A DNA stretch of 64,000 nucleotides from Leadbetterella lacunae (lineage in GTDB: Bacteria > Bacteroidota > Bacteroidia > Cytophagales > Spirosomataceae), in contig NZ_JBHRYQ010000001.1 in the NCBI RefSeq assembly GCF_042649125.1, positions 62,001 to 126,000 on the forward strand, in the 5' to 3' direction. Each line of letters starts with the position of its first letter. Positions within the stretch are counted from its first letter, which is position 1. The notes under the pieces were generated by a model. It saw only the letters and a list, made by a program, of their open reading frames with translations, did no database searches and was not told where the DNA came from. A program made the position numbers and the translations under genes. Below are positions 8,592 through 17,645 of this stretch, one piece after another.

Positions 8592-9701
8592 TTGGAAAAC
8601 TTCGGTCAACTTGGCGTAAATGCCAATCTAGTTAAAGCTCTAGAAGAAAATAAAATAATAAAACCCTCTGAAATTCAGCAGCAGGTAATCCCTTATTTAC
8701 TAAAAAACAATACAGACTTCATAGGTCAGGCTCAAACGGGTACAGGTAAAACAGTGGCCTTCAGTATTCCGTTGCTTCAAAGGATCAAACCCAACGAAAA
8801 GCATATTCAGGTGTTGGTGCTTTCGCCTACGCGTGAGCTGTGTCAACAAATAGCCAAGCAGATTTTTAAAATGACCCGCTATACCGAAAAGGTTTTTGCG
8901 GAGGCCGTATATGGTGGTGAGAAAATAGACATCCAAATCAGGAACCTTACCCGACCTACGCAAGTGGTAGTAGCTACACCTGGTAGGTTAATGGACTTGC
9001 TAGAGCGTAAAGCATTAGACATCAGTCAGGTGAAAACCTTGGTATTGGATGAAGCAGACGAAATGCTCAGCATGGGTTTTAAAGATGCCATAGATACCAT
9101 AGTGGAGCAAATCCACGAGGACAATATCAAGTGGTTATTTTCGGCTACTATGCCAGACTCGCTCATTAGGCTGACTGAAAAATACATGGCTCCAGACACG
9201 CACACGGTTTCGGTGAGCAAGTCTACCGAAATAAACTCAAAAATCGAACACCAGTTTTTTATCTGTGAAAACAAACAGAAATTTGACTATGTGCATCATT
9301 TTCTACAATCTCAAGGTGCGGCAAGGGGTATCGTATTTACAAGAACCCGAGATGACGCACAGATGGTGGCCAAAAGGCTGAAAGCCAAAGGTGTAGAAAC
9401 AGAGGCGATTCACGGAGACTTGGACCAAAAAGAACGTGATAAGGTGATGAGAGCCTTCAAAAACAAGAAAATTCAGGTGTTGGTAGCTACCGATATTTCG
9501 GCAAGAGGTATAGACATAGAAGGTTTGAGCTTTGTGGTGCATTATCAGTTGCCTGACCAAATCGAATACTACACCCACCGAAGTGGAAGAACGGCCCGTG
9601 CTGGCAAAAGAGGTATCTCTATTTCGTTTGTAACAGCAGCCGAGTTAAAGATTATTTCTCAAATAGAAAAGATACTTAAAATTAAATTTCATAAGGTGTA
9701 A
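8592..9701 (+). CDS. DEAD-box ATP-dependent RNA helicase, core only
   Basis: Cytoplasmic RNA helicase with all core motifs: Q motif (KPSEIQQQ), Walker A (AQTGTGKT), PTRELC, TPGRLMD, DEADEML, SAT, a motif IV/V region with TDISARGID, and HRSGRTARAGKRG. It acts in RNA unwinding during ribosome assembly or cold adaptation. The start is TTG at 8592: an in-frame TAG lies at 8586-8588 and the next in-frame ATG is far inside the helicase core. At 369 residues it ends right after the second RecA domain (IEKILKIKFHKV) and lacks the C-terminal RNA-binding extension common in Bacteroidota relatives. The frame stays open to a natural stop with no visible remnant downstream. Confidence 0.93.
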   Translation: MENFGQLGVNANLVKALEENKIIKPSEIQQQVIPYLLKNNTDFIGQAQTGTGKTVAFSIPLLQRIKPNEKHIQVLVLSPTRELCQQIAKQIFKMTRYTEKVFAEAVYGGEKIDIQIRNLTRPTQVVVATPGRLMDLLERKALDISQVKTLVLDEADEMLSMGFKDAIDTIVEQIHEDNIKWLFSATMPDSLIRLTEKYMAPDTHTVSVSKSTEINSKIEHQFFICENKQKFDYVHHFLQSQGAARGIVFTRTRDDAQMVAKRLKAKGVETEAIHGDLDQKERDKVMRAFKNKKIQVLVATDISARGIDIEGLSFVVHYQLPDQIEYYTHRSGRTARAGKRGISISFVTAAELKIISQIEKILKIKFHKV

Positions 9702-9755
9702 AATGCTTTAGTATTTAGTTTTAAAAAAAGCTTTAGAAGAATGGATTTCAGGCAT

Positions 9756-9763
9756 TATTTTTG
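9756..9763 (+). promoter_or_regulatory. -7 promoter element for small membrane protein
   Basis: TATTTTTG fits TAnnTTTG and lies 43 bases upstream of the ATG at 9807. Its position supports that start over the in-frame ATG at 9741, which would lie upstream of the promoter element. Confidence 0.45.
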
Positions 9764-9806
9764 CCGGAAATCTATTTTTTTATTACCTACTTATCTAACT
9801 TTTAAC

Positions 9807-10250
9807 ATGTCTAAATTTTACACAATTTTAGCTTTCGTTTTCATTTCTTTTTGTGCTTCTGCCACAGATCCTTTTCAAAATGAGTCTCTTGAAAATGACT
9901 TCAAAGAGATTAACAAAGTGGAGCAGTTTGTAAATGAAAACCCAAATACCACGCTGCAAGACCTCAAAACAAATCATTCGGAGCTAGTAGAAGAAATTAC
10001 GTTTGACACGCACACGAGTTCTGCTTTGATTGTAAACGACGACCTGATTGGCATTCCTCCGTTTTGGTATGGCTTCTGTTTTGGTATAATCGGCATTGTG
10101 TTGGTGTATATCCTCACCGACAACGACAAAGAACTCACGCAGAAAGCACTCAAAGGCTGCTTAGTTTCGGCGGCAGTTGGGGTAGGGCTGTATATTGTCT
10201 ATGTTGCTCTTTTGGTTGGCCTTTGGTCAAGTGCTGTTTATTCGTATTAA
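9807..10250 (+). CDS. small membrane protein with signal peptide and two TM helices
   Basis: Protein of 147 residues when started at the ATG at 9807 (MSKFYTILAFVFISFCASA), which gives a clean signal peptide; an upstream in-frame ATG at 9741 would add 22 unlikely residues. After an acidic soluble segment of about 80 residues there are two hydrophobic helices, one around FWYGFCFGIIGIVLVYILT and one around VGLYIVYVALLVGLW, linked by the short charged stretch DNDKELTQKALKGC. The architecture is seen in other Cytophagales membrane proteins, but I know no function. Confidence 0.7.
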   Translation: MSKFYTILAFVFISFCASATDPFQNESLENDFKEINKVEQFVNENPNTTLQDLKTNHSELVEEITFDTHTSSALIVNDDLIGIPPFWYGFCFGIIGIVLVYILTDNDKELTQKALKGCLVSAAVGVGLYIVYVALLVGLWSSAVYSY

Positions 10251-10296
10251 TGCACACCTACATTTTGTTTTCAAACGAAAGTAAAGTGTTATTTAG

Positions 10297-10821
10297 TTAT
10301 TTCTCGAGGTAAACCTTCAAGTTTTCTAAACTCTGAGTCATGTCTTTTGCCAGCATTTTCTTAAATATTGGCATAAACAAATTCATCGGAAATTTTGAGG
10401 GTCCCTCAAAAGTCCATGTGACGTCTGTGCTGTTTTCGTTTATTTTCTTTATTTCAAAATAAGACGCCGCTGTGTTTTTCATCGGTTTCTCAAATCTGAG
10501 TGCAAAGTCAATTCTGTTGGTGGGTGTAATTTTTGTAATTTCCTGTTCGCCTTGCCCCACATTTTTGTTGGTTTCGCTTTTCCAGCCGTACACAAAACCC
10601 ACTTCGCCGTCAGTTCCATTGTATGTTTTGGACATATTAGGATCCGCCATGTTCCACACGCTGAATAAATCTTGATTTTTCACCAATTTTAAAAAGTCAA
10701 AAACTTCTGCGTCAGACTTGTTAACATTGATCTTGTTTTCGATTTTCATAACATTGCCCATTAAGACACTGAGTCCTATCAAAATCAGGCAAATTGCAAT
10801 TATTACAATTAATATAGTCAT
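10297..10821 (-). CDS. SRPBCC (polyketide cyclase/START-like) protein, membrane-anchored
   Basis: Protein of 174 residues with one N-terminal TM helix (about residues 2-23) followed by an SRPBCC fold: first strand IENKINVNKSDAEVFDFL, the middle strands VGFVYGWKS and RIDFALRFEKP, and a long C-terminal helix MAKDMTQSLENLKVYLEK-like. Proteins of this fold bind hydrophobic ligands in a central cavity. The ligand is not predictable. It stands alone, convergent with the upstream small membrane protein gene. Confidence 0.75.
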   Translation of the reverse strand: MTILIVIIAICLILIGLSVLMGNVMKIENKINVNKSDAEVFDFLKLVKNQDLFSVWNMADPNMSKTYNGTDGEVGFVYGWKSETNKNVGQGEQEITKITPTNRIDFALRFEKPMKNTAASYFEIKKINENSTDVTWTFEGPSKFPMNLFMPIFKKMLAKDMTQSLENLKVYLEK

Positions 10822-10939
10822 AGTAGTATAGGGGTTAAGTTTAAAGCCTTTTTTTTGGAAAAAGTACTAATAGCATCCGACTAATCTTAAATAATATCAA
10901 AAATAGGCTTAATTTTATTAATTAGGTATATTTTCGACC

Positions 10940-11120
10940 TCTACTCAAAAGGACCCTAAAATTTACTAAGCGTCACCTTGCCGGTGGTGCCTTACTTTTT
11001 TTTGAAAAAAAGTAAGCAAAAAAACACTCTTAAAACAATGATCCTCTCCGAAAATTTGATTTTAAATGTTTTGAAATATTTCAAATTATCGAGTTTCAAA
11101 TTTTCAGAACAGACTCGCTT
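10940..11120. repeat. AT-rich intergenic region with hairpins and palindrome, possible dispersed repeat
   Basis: This 320-base gap (10822-11141) holds no gene. It contains a perfect 12-bp inverted repeat with a two-base centre at 10991-11016 (CTTACTTTTTTT / AAAAAAAGTAAG), a GC-rich piece CACCTTGCCGGTGGTG just before it, and a perfect 16-bp palindrome TTTGAAATATTTCAAA at 11070-11085. CGAGT at 11091 and ACTCG at 11113 form a further arm pair. The block resembles intergenic repeats seen in Cytophagales genomes, but only one copy is present here, so repeat status is inference. Confidence 0.35.
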
Positions 11121-11141
11121 CGACGCCTCGATTTTAAGATT

Positions 11142-12854
11142 TTAAGGAATATTATTTTTACTTATTTTTTCTCGGAATTTAATGAATAAATACCATGAGG
11201 CTCCAATAGTTAAAATAATTCCTCCTAATATATATATCCAATACGTCTGCCTTTTTGGTATTTCAGTAATGACGATTGTTTTATTAATAGCCTGATTACT
11301 AATTTCTTGGGTGTGGCCGTCAGCCCAAGTTACTCTTATCTTGTCTATTTTGGTAGCGTCAGCAAGTCCAAAATGCAGTTCGGGCGAACTCTGAGACAAA
11401 TGACTAGAGCCGCCACCGTCTACTTCCCTAATGTAGATTTTATCTCCTACCCAAAGTTCCACTTTAGCCCCAATACCAAAGGCCTCATGAGCGGTGCCTT
11501 TTAGCTTAATTTTAAGCCAATTGCCATGTGGGGCGTCATTCCTAATCAAACGGGTAAACGACTCTGTCGGGAAATCTAAAACGGGTATTTGATTGATAAA
11601 GAGTATGTCTAAGTCGCCGTCGTGGTCATAATCAAACACTACAGAACCACGGCCAATTCCATAATCGTTTAGGCCAAGGTCTCTTGCTTTTTCTATAAAT
11701 GACTTTCCGTTTTGGTTTTCGAAATAGAAGTTTGATATAGGTACGCAGTTTGGATTTAAGTCGCCATTCGATACAAATAAATCAAGGTCACCATCGTGGT
11801 CAAAGTCCGCAAAATTGGCTCCCCAGCTGATGGCGATAAACGTCATATTAGCGGCCTTGGTCTCATTTTTAAATGGCTTGCCTTGGCCCTGGTTTAACAT
11901 GAGGTTGTTAAACCGGATGTTGGTGAAGTAGTAGTCCATCAGGCCGTCGCCGTTGTAATCGCCCAGAGCAGTTCCCATGGAGTTTATCTCCAAATCCATA
12001 TTGAGCTCTTTGGCCCTGTCCACAAATTCCTTTTTGGGATATAAGTTCTCAAGCAAAAGGTTAGGGGTTCGCTTATAGCCAAAATCGTGGTTGATGATGA
12101 GGTCTTGGTCGCCGTCGTTATCAAAATCAGAAAATACCCCACCAAAGCCAAAGCCTTTGTGACTAAGGCCGTATTCTTCATATTGATTTTCAAATTTTTT
12201 ACCCGCTTTGTTTATCAGTAAATACCCTTTTGATATTTGGTTGGCACCCACCACGGTTGCGTCATTTATCAGACTCAGTTTTCCTTCGTATTCGTTAAAA
12301 TAGTTGCCAATATACAAGTCAGGATAGCCATCCGCGTTTACATCGCCAAAGCTAGCCGCTGTGCTAAATGAATTGAGGTTTTCAAGGCCGAAAGCCTTGG
12401 TTACATCTCTAAAAGTGCCGTTTCCATTATTGAGAAACAAAAGGTTCTCGGCCCTTGGAATGGTCTGTTTTACGTTTTTGGTGGTTATAGTCGTGATAAA
12501 AAGGTCTCGAAATCCATCTTTGTTAACATCGGCCGACACTACACCTTGGGTTATAAAATTTTGGGTTTTGTGCAAACCCGACTTCTCAAATATATTCGTA
12601 AAAGTGCCATTTTTGTTGTTGAGCAAAAGCTGATCATTTCTAAGTCCGCTGGTGAGGTAAACGTCTTCCCACCCGTCGTTATTGATGTCTATCACACATG
12701 CTCCACCGCCAAACATACCTTCGTAAACCTCAAAAACGTGGTTGATGCCCGCTTGTTTGGTTACATCTACGAAAGGTTTTGGAGCCTGTGAAAAAGTAAC
12801 TTTTGAAAGAAAAACTAAAGCAATTAAAAAGAGGTTTTTTATGTTGTTTTTCAT
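11142..12854 (-). CDS. CRTAC1-type FG-GAP/VCBS protein with UnbV domain and C-terminal TM anchor
   Basis: Secreted or envelope protein of about 570 residues. The signal peptide is followed by a beta-propeller with about seven Ca-binding DxDxDG-like motifs (DINNDGWED, DVNKDGFRD, DVNADGYPD, DFDNDGDQD, DYNGDGLMD, DFDHDGDLD, DYDHDGDLD). An ASPIC/UnbV domain spans roughly residues 440-530. A hydrophobic helix (YWIYILGGIILTIGASWYLF) and a basic tail end the protein, so it is probably anchored by its C terminus. I chose the ATG at 12854, whose ATGA overlaps the stop of the upstream haloperoxidase gene; an ATG nine bases earlier (12863) is also possible. Last gene of the susC-to-CRTAC1 array. Confidence 0.85.
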   Translation of the reverse strand: MKNNIKNLFLIALVFLSKVTFSQAPKPFVDVTKQAGINHVFEVYEGMFGGGACVIDINNDGWEDVYLTSGLRNDQLLLNNKNGTFTNIFEKSGLHKTQNFITQGVVSADVNKDGFRDLFITTITTKNVKQTIPRAENLLFLNNGNGTFRDVTKAFGLENLNSFSTAASFGDVNADGYPDLYIGNYFNEYEGKLSLINDATVVGANQISKGYLLINKAGKKFENQYEEYGLSHKGFGFGGVFSDFDNDGDQDLIINHDFGYKRTPNLLLENLYPKKEFVDRAKELNMDLEINSMGTALGDYNGDGLMDYYFTNIRFNNLMLNQGQGKPFKNETKAANMTFIAISWGANFADFDHDGDLDLFVSNGDLNPNCVPISNFYFENQNGKSFIEKARDLGLNDYGIGRGSVVFDYDHDGDLDILFINQIPVLDFPTESFTRLIRNDAPHGNWLKIKLKGTAHEAFGIGAKVELWVGDKIYIREVDGGGSSHLSQSSPELHFGLADATKIDKIRVTWADGHTQEISNQAINKTIVITEIPKRQTYWIYILGGIILTIGASWYLFIKFREKISKNNIP

Positions 12855-14182
12855 CTTTTCCATTTTAGTTTAGCGATGTTTTCTGCTATTTCTTTTCCTT
12901 TTATTTGTCCAGCCAAATTATCTTGTGGCGTATGAATGCCACCATAAAACCGTGAATCGGCAGTTTCTTTCGAGATCTGATGGAAGCTTTGAAAGGTTCT
13001 AACTTTAAAGTCCACGTCTCGCACTTGGTCGCGTCGTCTGCCTACATGTAGACTGTCAGTAATTTCAAATTTTTCTCCAAAAATACCCGACAAAACCGTA
13101 GCACATGCTTTTGCCTGTATGGCATGCCCCGAAGGGAAAGCAGGAAAAGGCGGGTCAGGCCAAAATGAGGTCCAAGTAGAATCGATATTCGCTGGTATAT
13201 AGGTGTTTGGTCTTTCGGTAAAAAACTCATATTTCCACTTCCAGCAGTTTCGAAATGCATCTGCGAGACTCATGCCTAACATGGCGTAGGTTTGGGCACT
13301 ATGCACCAAGTCTGCGTTTGTTTTCTTGAGGACATAGGTAGCCAAATAAAAACTATGGCCGGGCGGAGTAGGGGTTTCGTCGGGGTCGTCTCCCCACCAA
13401 ATGGCCGCTTCTTTTTCGGCTTGAGTCAGGCTTCTTTCTTTTTCATAAACTGCCAAAAACTGTTTGTAATAGTCGGAGTTTTTGTCAGTACTGTAGGGGA
13501 TAAATTTGGGCTTTTCTAGTTGACTGTTTGTCGAAACAAAAGTTCGGTTTTGGCCCCAATAGGGATGAAGTGGAAAGTGACTAAACGACTGTGCGTATAG
13601 CGGAGGTTGCCATCCGCCGGGCTTTTGCTCGAACTCAAGTTTTTTGTCGAAGTTTTTCAAATAGCCCCTATGTCCGCCGTCAGTTTTTGACCATTCAAAA
13701 ATCTGATTGGCTATAGATACTCCATAAGCTACTGATTTTTTAACTTTAGTTTCTGCTTGATTTTCCTTGAAATAATGCTCAAAATGCTGCTCAAGAGAAT
13801 CTATTTTAAGTTTATTTTGGTCGGAAGTTTGATTGTAAATGTTTTTTAAAATACGGGCCGTAGCGGCATTAAATGCAAGTTCTGTCACCAAGTCGCTTGG
13901 TGATTCTTGCGTTGTATTTAGTTTTAATCCGTTTAGTTGGTTTGCTATACTCTGAAATTCTGAAGAAGAAAACACCACCGACTCGTACATAGTGAGTCCG
14001 ATATATCCAAAGCAACGCGACGCATACGTGGGTGAGTTTGCGGGCGTGTTTTTTGTGATATAAATGGCCATTTCGGCCCATTTGGTAGCCAATTCATTTT
14101 GGCTTATGTGTTCTTTCGGTTTACAGTTTAGTATACAGGCAAGGCCAGTAAACAGTAAGAATATTCTTAATACTGCTTTCAT
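12851..14182 (-). CDS. vanadium-dependent haloperoxidase-like lipoprotein (PAP2 superfamily)
   Basis: Lipoprotein-like N terminus (ILNC near residue 20) followed by a helical vanadium haloperoxidase/acid phosphatase domain. All three vanadate-binding signatures are present: K317-x6-R324-P325 (KYEFFTERP), PSGH at 350-353, and SRFYGGIHTPQD at 410-421 with Arg411, His417 and Asp421. This matches the KxxxxxxRP / PSGH / SRxxxGxHxxxD pattern. Such enzymes oxidise halides with peroxide or hydrolyse phosphate esters; sequence alone does not decide which. At 443 residues it is in the range of bacterial VHPO-like proteins. It sits between two FG-GAP proteins and overlaps the downstream one, which suggests translational coupling and a shared extracytoplasmic role. 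Confidence 0.87.
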   Translation of the reverse strand: MKAVLRIFLLFTGLACILNCKPKEHISQNELATKWAEMAIYITKNTPANSPTYASRCFGYIGLTMYESVVFSSSEFQSIANQLNGLKLNTTQESPSDLVTELAFNAATARILKNIYNQTSDQNKLKIDSLEQHFEHYFKENQAETKVKKSVAYGVSIANQIFEWSKTDGGHRGYLKNFDKKLEFEQKPGGWQPPLYAQSFSHFPLHPYWGQNRTFVSTNSQLEKPKFIPYSTDKNSDYYKQFLAVYEKERSLTQAEKEAAIWWGDDPDETPTPPGHSFYLATYVLKKTNADLVHSAQTYAMLGMSLADAFRNCWKWKYEFFTERPNTYIPANIDSTWTSFWPDPPFPAFPSGHAIQAKACATVLSGIFGEKFEITDSLHVGRRRDQVRDVDFKVRTFQSFHQISKETADSRFYGGIHTPQDNLAGQIKGKEIAENIAKLKWKR

Positions 14183-14250
14183 TATAGTTTAGTTTTATGT
14201 TTATAGAGGGGGTAGTTTAGGTTGAGTTTTTACTTTTTTTCTGCCATATA

Positions 14251-17200
14251 TTATGGGTTAAGTTTATATGCTTTTATTGGTACTTGGTTTATACCAAAAT
14301 ACAGGGTTTCGTTTATAGAAACAATATTTTTTATATCTCCCCAAATATTAAATCCAGATTGTTTTTGAGAAACATACTCAAAGTTTCCGGCACCGTTTCC
14401 TTTAAACAGCATTCCGAAGTTCGCATCAAATTTTCCGATTCTGATTTTGGCGTAGGCATTGTTTCCACAAAGAAGCAAGTCTTGGTTTCCGTCTTTGTTA
14501 AAATCAAGCACAGCAATGGCCGAAATTGGGGAATACTGAGCCTCTTTTGGCAGGGACATAAATTTGTATTTCCCGTCTTTTTGACTTAAAAAAACGCCGC
14601 TCGCCATTTCATTTGCCTCAAATTTTAGGGCACCTTCGGTTTCTCCTGATGAAAATAGTTCTTCCATGCCTTTGTCTGCATACGATTCGTAATTGGTATA
14701 CTTTGATTTCTGATAGCTAAGCTGATTTTGGAGCTCATCGCGGGTGATAAACGGTATTTTTTTACCTTGAATAAAATAACTCACGATGCCATCTATGGAG
14801 CCATTGCTATCAAAGTCTTTGGCAATTAATTCCACTGGTTTATTTGGGCTGGCGTTGAGTTGATGGTTTAGCCCCAAGTTGCCAATAATCAAATCTGGTT
14901 TGCCGTCTTTGTTGAGGTCTGCACTCGCTATTTTATTCACCCATCCTTTTAGTTTTGTATCTAAATATGAGTCGCTTACGTTTTCTAACGTATTGTTTTT
15001 TATTTCAAAAACCTGAATAGGAAGGTACTCGCCTGCAAGTACTAGTTCTGGTTTTTTATCGTTGTTTAGGTCTACCCAAAGGGCATCTTTTACCAAACTC
15101 AATGTTTTAAGTTCGGGGCAAATGCTCGCCGTTTTATCTTCAAAGCCACCTTTTTTATTATTTATCAAAATATGGCTTCCTCCCGAAAGCGGGTATTCGC
15201 CTGGAAGGAAATTGCCTCCTACAAATAAATCTACGAATCCGTCAGAATTTATATCCGCTGCACGCACACATGATTTTGAACCCGAAAGGGCAGGAGTTGC
15301 TACTTTTTTGAATTCTCCTTTTCCTAAATTTATATAAAGCCTATCGTTTAGCAAAGCGTCAGTTTTGGATAGGTTGTGGTAACCGCCAGAGCTTATGTAA
15401 ATATCGCTTAGGCCGTCATTATTTACGTCAAAAATGCAAATGTCGCTGTCTACAAATGCGGTGTCTTGTGCAAATACCGCAGGGCTTTTCTCTGTAAAAC
15501 TTCCTCCAGTTTTTTGATAGAATATTTTGGTGCTTTGTCCTTTATTTCCACCAATGAGTATATCTTCGAGGCCGTCTTTGTCCATATCGGCTTTGCTTAT
15601 GCAAGGGCCGCTATAAGAAAGCTGGTTTACCAACAATAATTGTCTTTCAAAGTCATTGAAGTTTGACTTGGGGTCAATATAGTTTATAGGTGATTTTACT
15701 TCAGCAAAGACTAGTTTTGCTTTTGGTGTTTCAAATCTGTAAATGGTGTTCGCGTTTTTTTCTTCTAAAACCATTTTTTTGTTAATCGGAGGATTGGGTA
15801 TGCTCTGACTTTTGCCCGAATTCCAAATCACCGTGATTGAATCTATTTTGGTATTTTCACCCAATCCGAAATGTAACATACCAGACACCGCCGACAGATA
15901 CCCACGGGCCGTATATTTTTCTAGGATTTGAGTTCCTGACTTGGTGTAGGCAATCACTTTTGCACCAAGTCCTTGGGTGTTTTTTTCTGCTCCTTTAAGG
16001 TCTATTCCCAGAAAACCTGATTTTTTTTCTGAAGTATTTTTATAAATAAAAGCGGGCTGATTGATGTTGTTAGCTATTAGATCCAGGTCACCGTCATTGT
16101 CTAAGTCTGCATAAGCGGCACCGTTTGAATTTGATGGTGTTTGTATTCCCCAGGCTTTGCTTGCATCCGTAAAACTGGTGTTTGCCGTATTTTTGAAAAT
16201 GTAATTACTCACATTAGACGCTGGCATTTGTTTGATTATTTCCAAAACATCCTCTCTTTGCAGCCGACCTTTTTGCTGAACATAGTTTTCCATGTATTTT
16301 ATAAAATCCATGTTGGTGTAGTCTCTCAAATATCCGTTGCTGATAAAGAGGTCCTTCCAACCGTCGTTGTCATAATCGGCCAAAAGTGCAGACCAGCTCC
16401 AGTCAGTATTCGAAACCCCGGCTATCTGCCCAATCTCCGAAAAAGTACCGTTTTGGTTCGAAAGGTGCAGCATGTTTCGCATGTATTGATAGTAAAAACC
16501 AGAGCGAACATTCTGTTCAAACTTCGCAAAATTATCGGGAGCGATAAGTAGTTTTTGTCTTTTGTTATCTTCCGGAAGCATATCTAAGGTGAAAATATCT
16601 GAGCTGCCGTCGTTATTGATATCGGCGATATCATTTCCCATAGAAAACTGGCTCGTGTGGCCAATCATGCTGCTTATTTTGTTTTGGAAAGCACCATTTT
16701 TCTGGTTGATATATAAGTAATCAGGCACAGCATAGTCATTCGAAACGTAAAAGTCTGGCCAGCCGTCTTCGTTAATATCGGATATTCCTATTCCTAAACC
16801 ATAGCTTAGTTCGGAGCCATTTATGCCCGCTTTTTGGGTGATGTCTGTAAATTTTCCGTTGTTTTGTGAAAGTAAGCGTAAGCCCATTTCAGGGTTGTCA
16901 GTGGCAAAAAGTGCCGCAGTAGCTGTTTCGTTTAGTAACGGTAAGTTTTTTGGGTTGTGGTTGAGTAGCAACATGTCTAAGTCGCCGTCTTTGTCATAAT
17001 CAAAGAAATAGGCTTGGTTCGAATATCCGTTGTGGTCAAGGCCAAAAGTAGCGGCTTGCTCTTCAAATATTGGATTGCCAGCAGCATCATTTCCCTGGTT
17101 TACATATAATTCGTTTTTGCGTTTTTCGGCAGGCAGTGCTCCCGAATAACACAGATAAAAATCTAGTTTGCCATCTGCGTTTATGTCTACCACATTTACA

Positions 17201-17580
17201 CCTGTTTTCCAAGGTCCGGGGCGTCCAGCGGTTTTGCTTTGAGTGGTAATATCTTCAAATTTGAGGTTGCCGAGGTTTTTATAAAGTTTGTTTTCACCCA
17301 TGTTGGAGGTGAAATATATATCCACTAGTCCATCGGCATTAAAATCTCCTGTGGCTACGCCACCGCCGTTATAAAAATATTCATACATCAGAATATTCGT
17401 ATTTGGGCCTTCTTCTAGCGTATTCTGGAAATTAACGTTGGTTTCTTCTGGTTTTAAAATCTCGAAAATAGGAGAACCAAGGTTTTCAGAGCTAGTAGAA
17501 TCTGATTTTGAGCATCCGAAAATCGATAGAGTCAGAAAGGTTATAAGGTATTTATTCAAGGTTGAGTTTATTTTAATCAA
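14251..17580 (-). CDS. large FG-GAP/VCBS repeat lipoprotein with ASPIC/UnbV domain
   Basis: Outer-membrane lipoprotein of about 1109 residues, lipobox SIFGC. It carries about fourteen Ca-binding FG-GAP motifs (for example DFNADGLVD, DINADGKLD, DYDKDGDLD, DINEDGWPD, DYDNDGWKD, DMDKDGLED, DVNNDGLSD, DLNKDGKPD, DFNKDGNQD), suggesting two beta-propellers, with a UnbV/ASPIC-like domain between them (GFLGIDLKGAEKN to VIWNSGKSQS). Both candidate starts are TTG: 17580, or 17559, which gives the tighter signal peptide MNKYLITFLTLSIFGC. No ATG is available before the in-frame stop at 17601-17599. A terminator-like hairpin lies just upstream. It is downstream of susCD and upstream of the haloperoxidase; a binding or scaffold role is inference. 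Confidence 0.87.
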   Translation of the reverse strand: MIKINSTLNKYLITFLTLSIFGCSKSDSTSSENLGSPIFEILKPEETNVNFQNTLEEGPNTNILMYEYFYNGGGVATGDFNADGLVDIYFTSNMGENKLYKNLGNLKFEDITTQSKTAGRPGPWKTGVNVVDINADGKLDFYLCYSGALPAEKRKNELYVNQGNDAAGNPIFEEQAATFGLDHNGYSNQAYFFDYDKDGDLDMLLLNHNPKNLPLLNETATAALFATDNPEMGLRLLSQNNGKFTDITQKAGINGSELSYGLGIGISDINEDGWPDFYVSNDYAVPDYLYINQKNGAFQNKISSMIGHTSQFSMGNDIADINNDGSSDIFTLDMLPEDNKRQKLLIAPDNFAKFEQNVRSGFYYQYMRNMLHLSNQNGTFSEIGQIAGVSNTDWSWSALLADYDNDGWKDLFISNGYLRDYTNMDFIKYMENYVQQKGRLQREDVLEIIKQMPASNVSNYIFKNTANTSFTDASKAWGIQTPSNSNGAAYADLDNDGDLDLIANNINQPAFIYKNTSEKKSGFLGIDLKGAEKNTQGLGAKVIAYTKSGTQILEKYTARGYLSAVSGMLHFGLGENTKIDSITVIWNSGKSQSIPNPPINKKMVLEEKNANTIYRFETPKAKLVFAEVKSPINYIDPKSNFNDFERQLLLVNQLSYSGPCISKADMDKDGLEDILIGGNKGQSTKIFYQKTGGSFTEKSPAVFAQDTAFVDSDICIFDVNNDGLSDIYISSGGYHNLSKTDALLNDRLYINLGKGEFKKVATPALSGSKSCVRAADINSDGFVDLFVGGNFLPGEYPLSGGSHILINNKKGGFEDKTASICPELKTLSLVKDALWVDLNNDKKPELVLAGEYLPIQVFEIKNNTLENVSDSYLDTKLKGWVNKIASADLNKDGKPDLIIGNLGLNHQLNASPNKPVELIAKDFDSNGSIDGIVSYFIQGKKIPFITRDELQNQLSYQKSKYTNYESYADKGMEELFSSGETEGALKFEANEMASGVFLSQKDGKYKFMSLPKEAQYSPISAIAVLDFNKDGNQDLLLCGNNAYAKIRIGKFDANFGMLFKGNGAGNFEYVSQKQSGFNIWGDIKNIVSINETLYFGINQVPIKAYKLNP

Positions 17581-17592
17581 ATCTAAAAATAA

Positions 17593-17625
17593 AAAAATCT
17601 ATCCCCAAGGTGAGGATAGATTTTT
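17593..17625 (-). terminator. hairpin terminator/attenuator between susD-like and FG-GAP genes
   Basis: AAAAATCTATCC pairs perfectly over 12 bp with GGATAGATTTTT around a nine-base loop. On the minus strand the stem ends in a T run. It lies 20 bases after the susD stop and 12 bases before the first possible TTG start of the next gene. It can end susCD transcripts and lower expression of the FG-GAP/haloperoxidase genes. Confidence 0.75.
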
Positions 17626-17645
17626 GCTTAAAAAATGTACGATTG

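Noticed and set aside
10064..10312. Overlapping plus-strand frame of 82 codons at the end of the small membrane protein
   Set aside because: It is an out-of-frame reading of the two-helix membrane protein, with no own signals.
16141..16551. Open frame of 136 codons on the plus strand inside the FG-GAP gene
   Set aside because: It lies antisense to a gene with many clear FG-GAP motifs, has no promoter motif and no recognisable domain.
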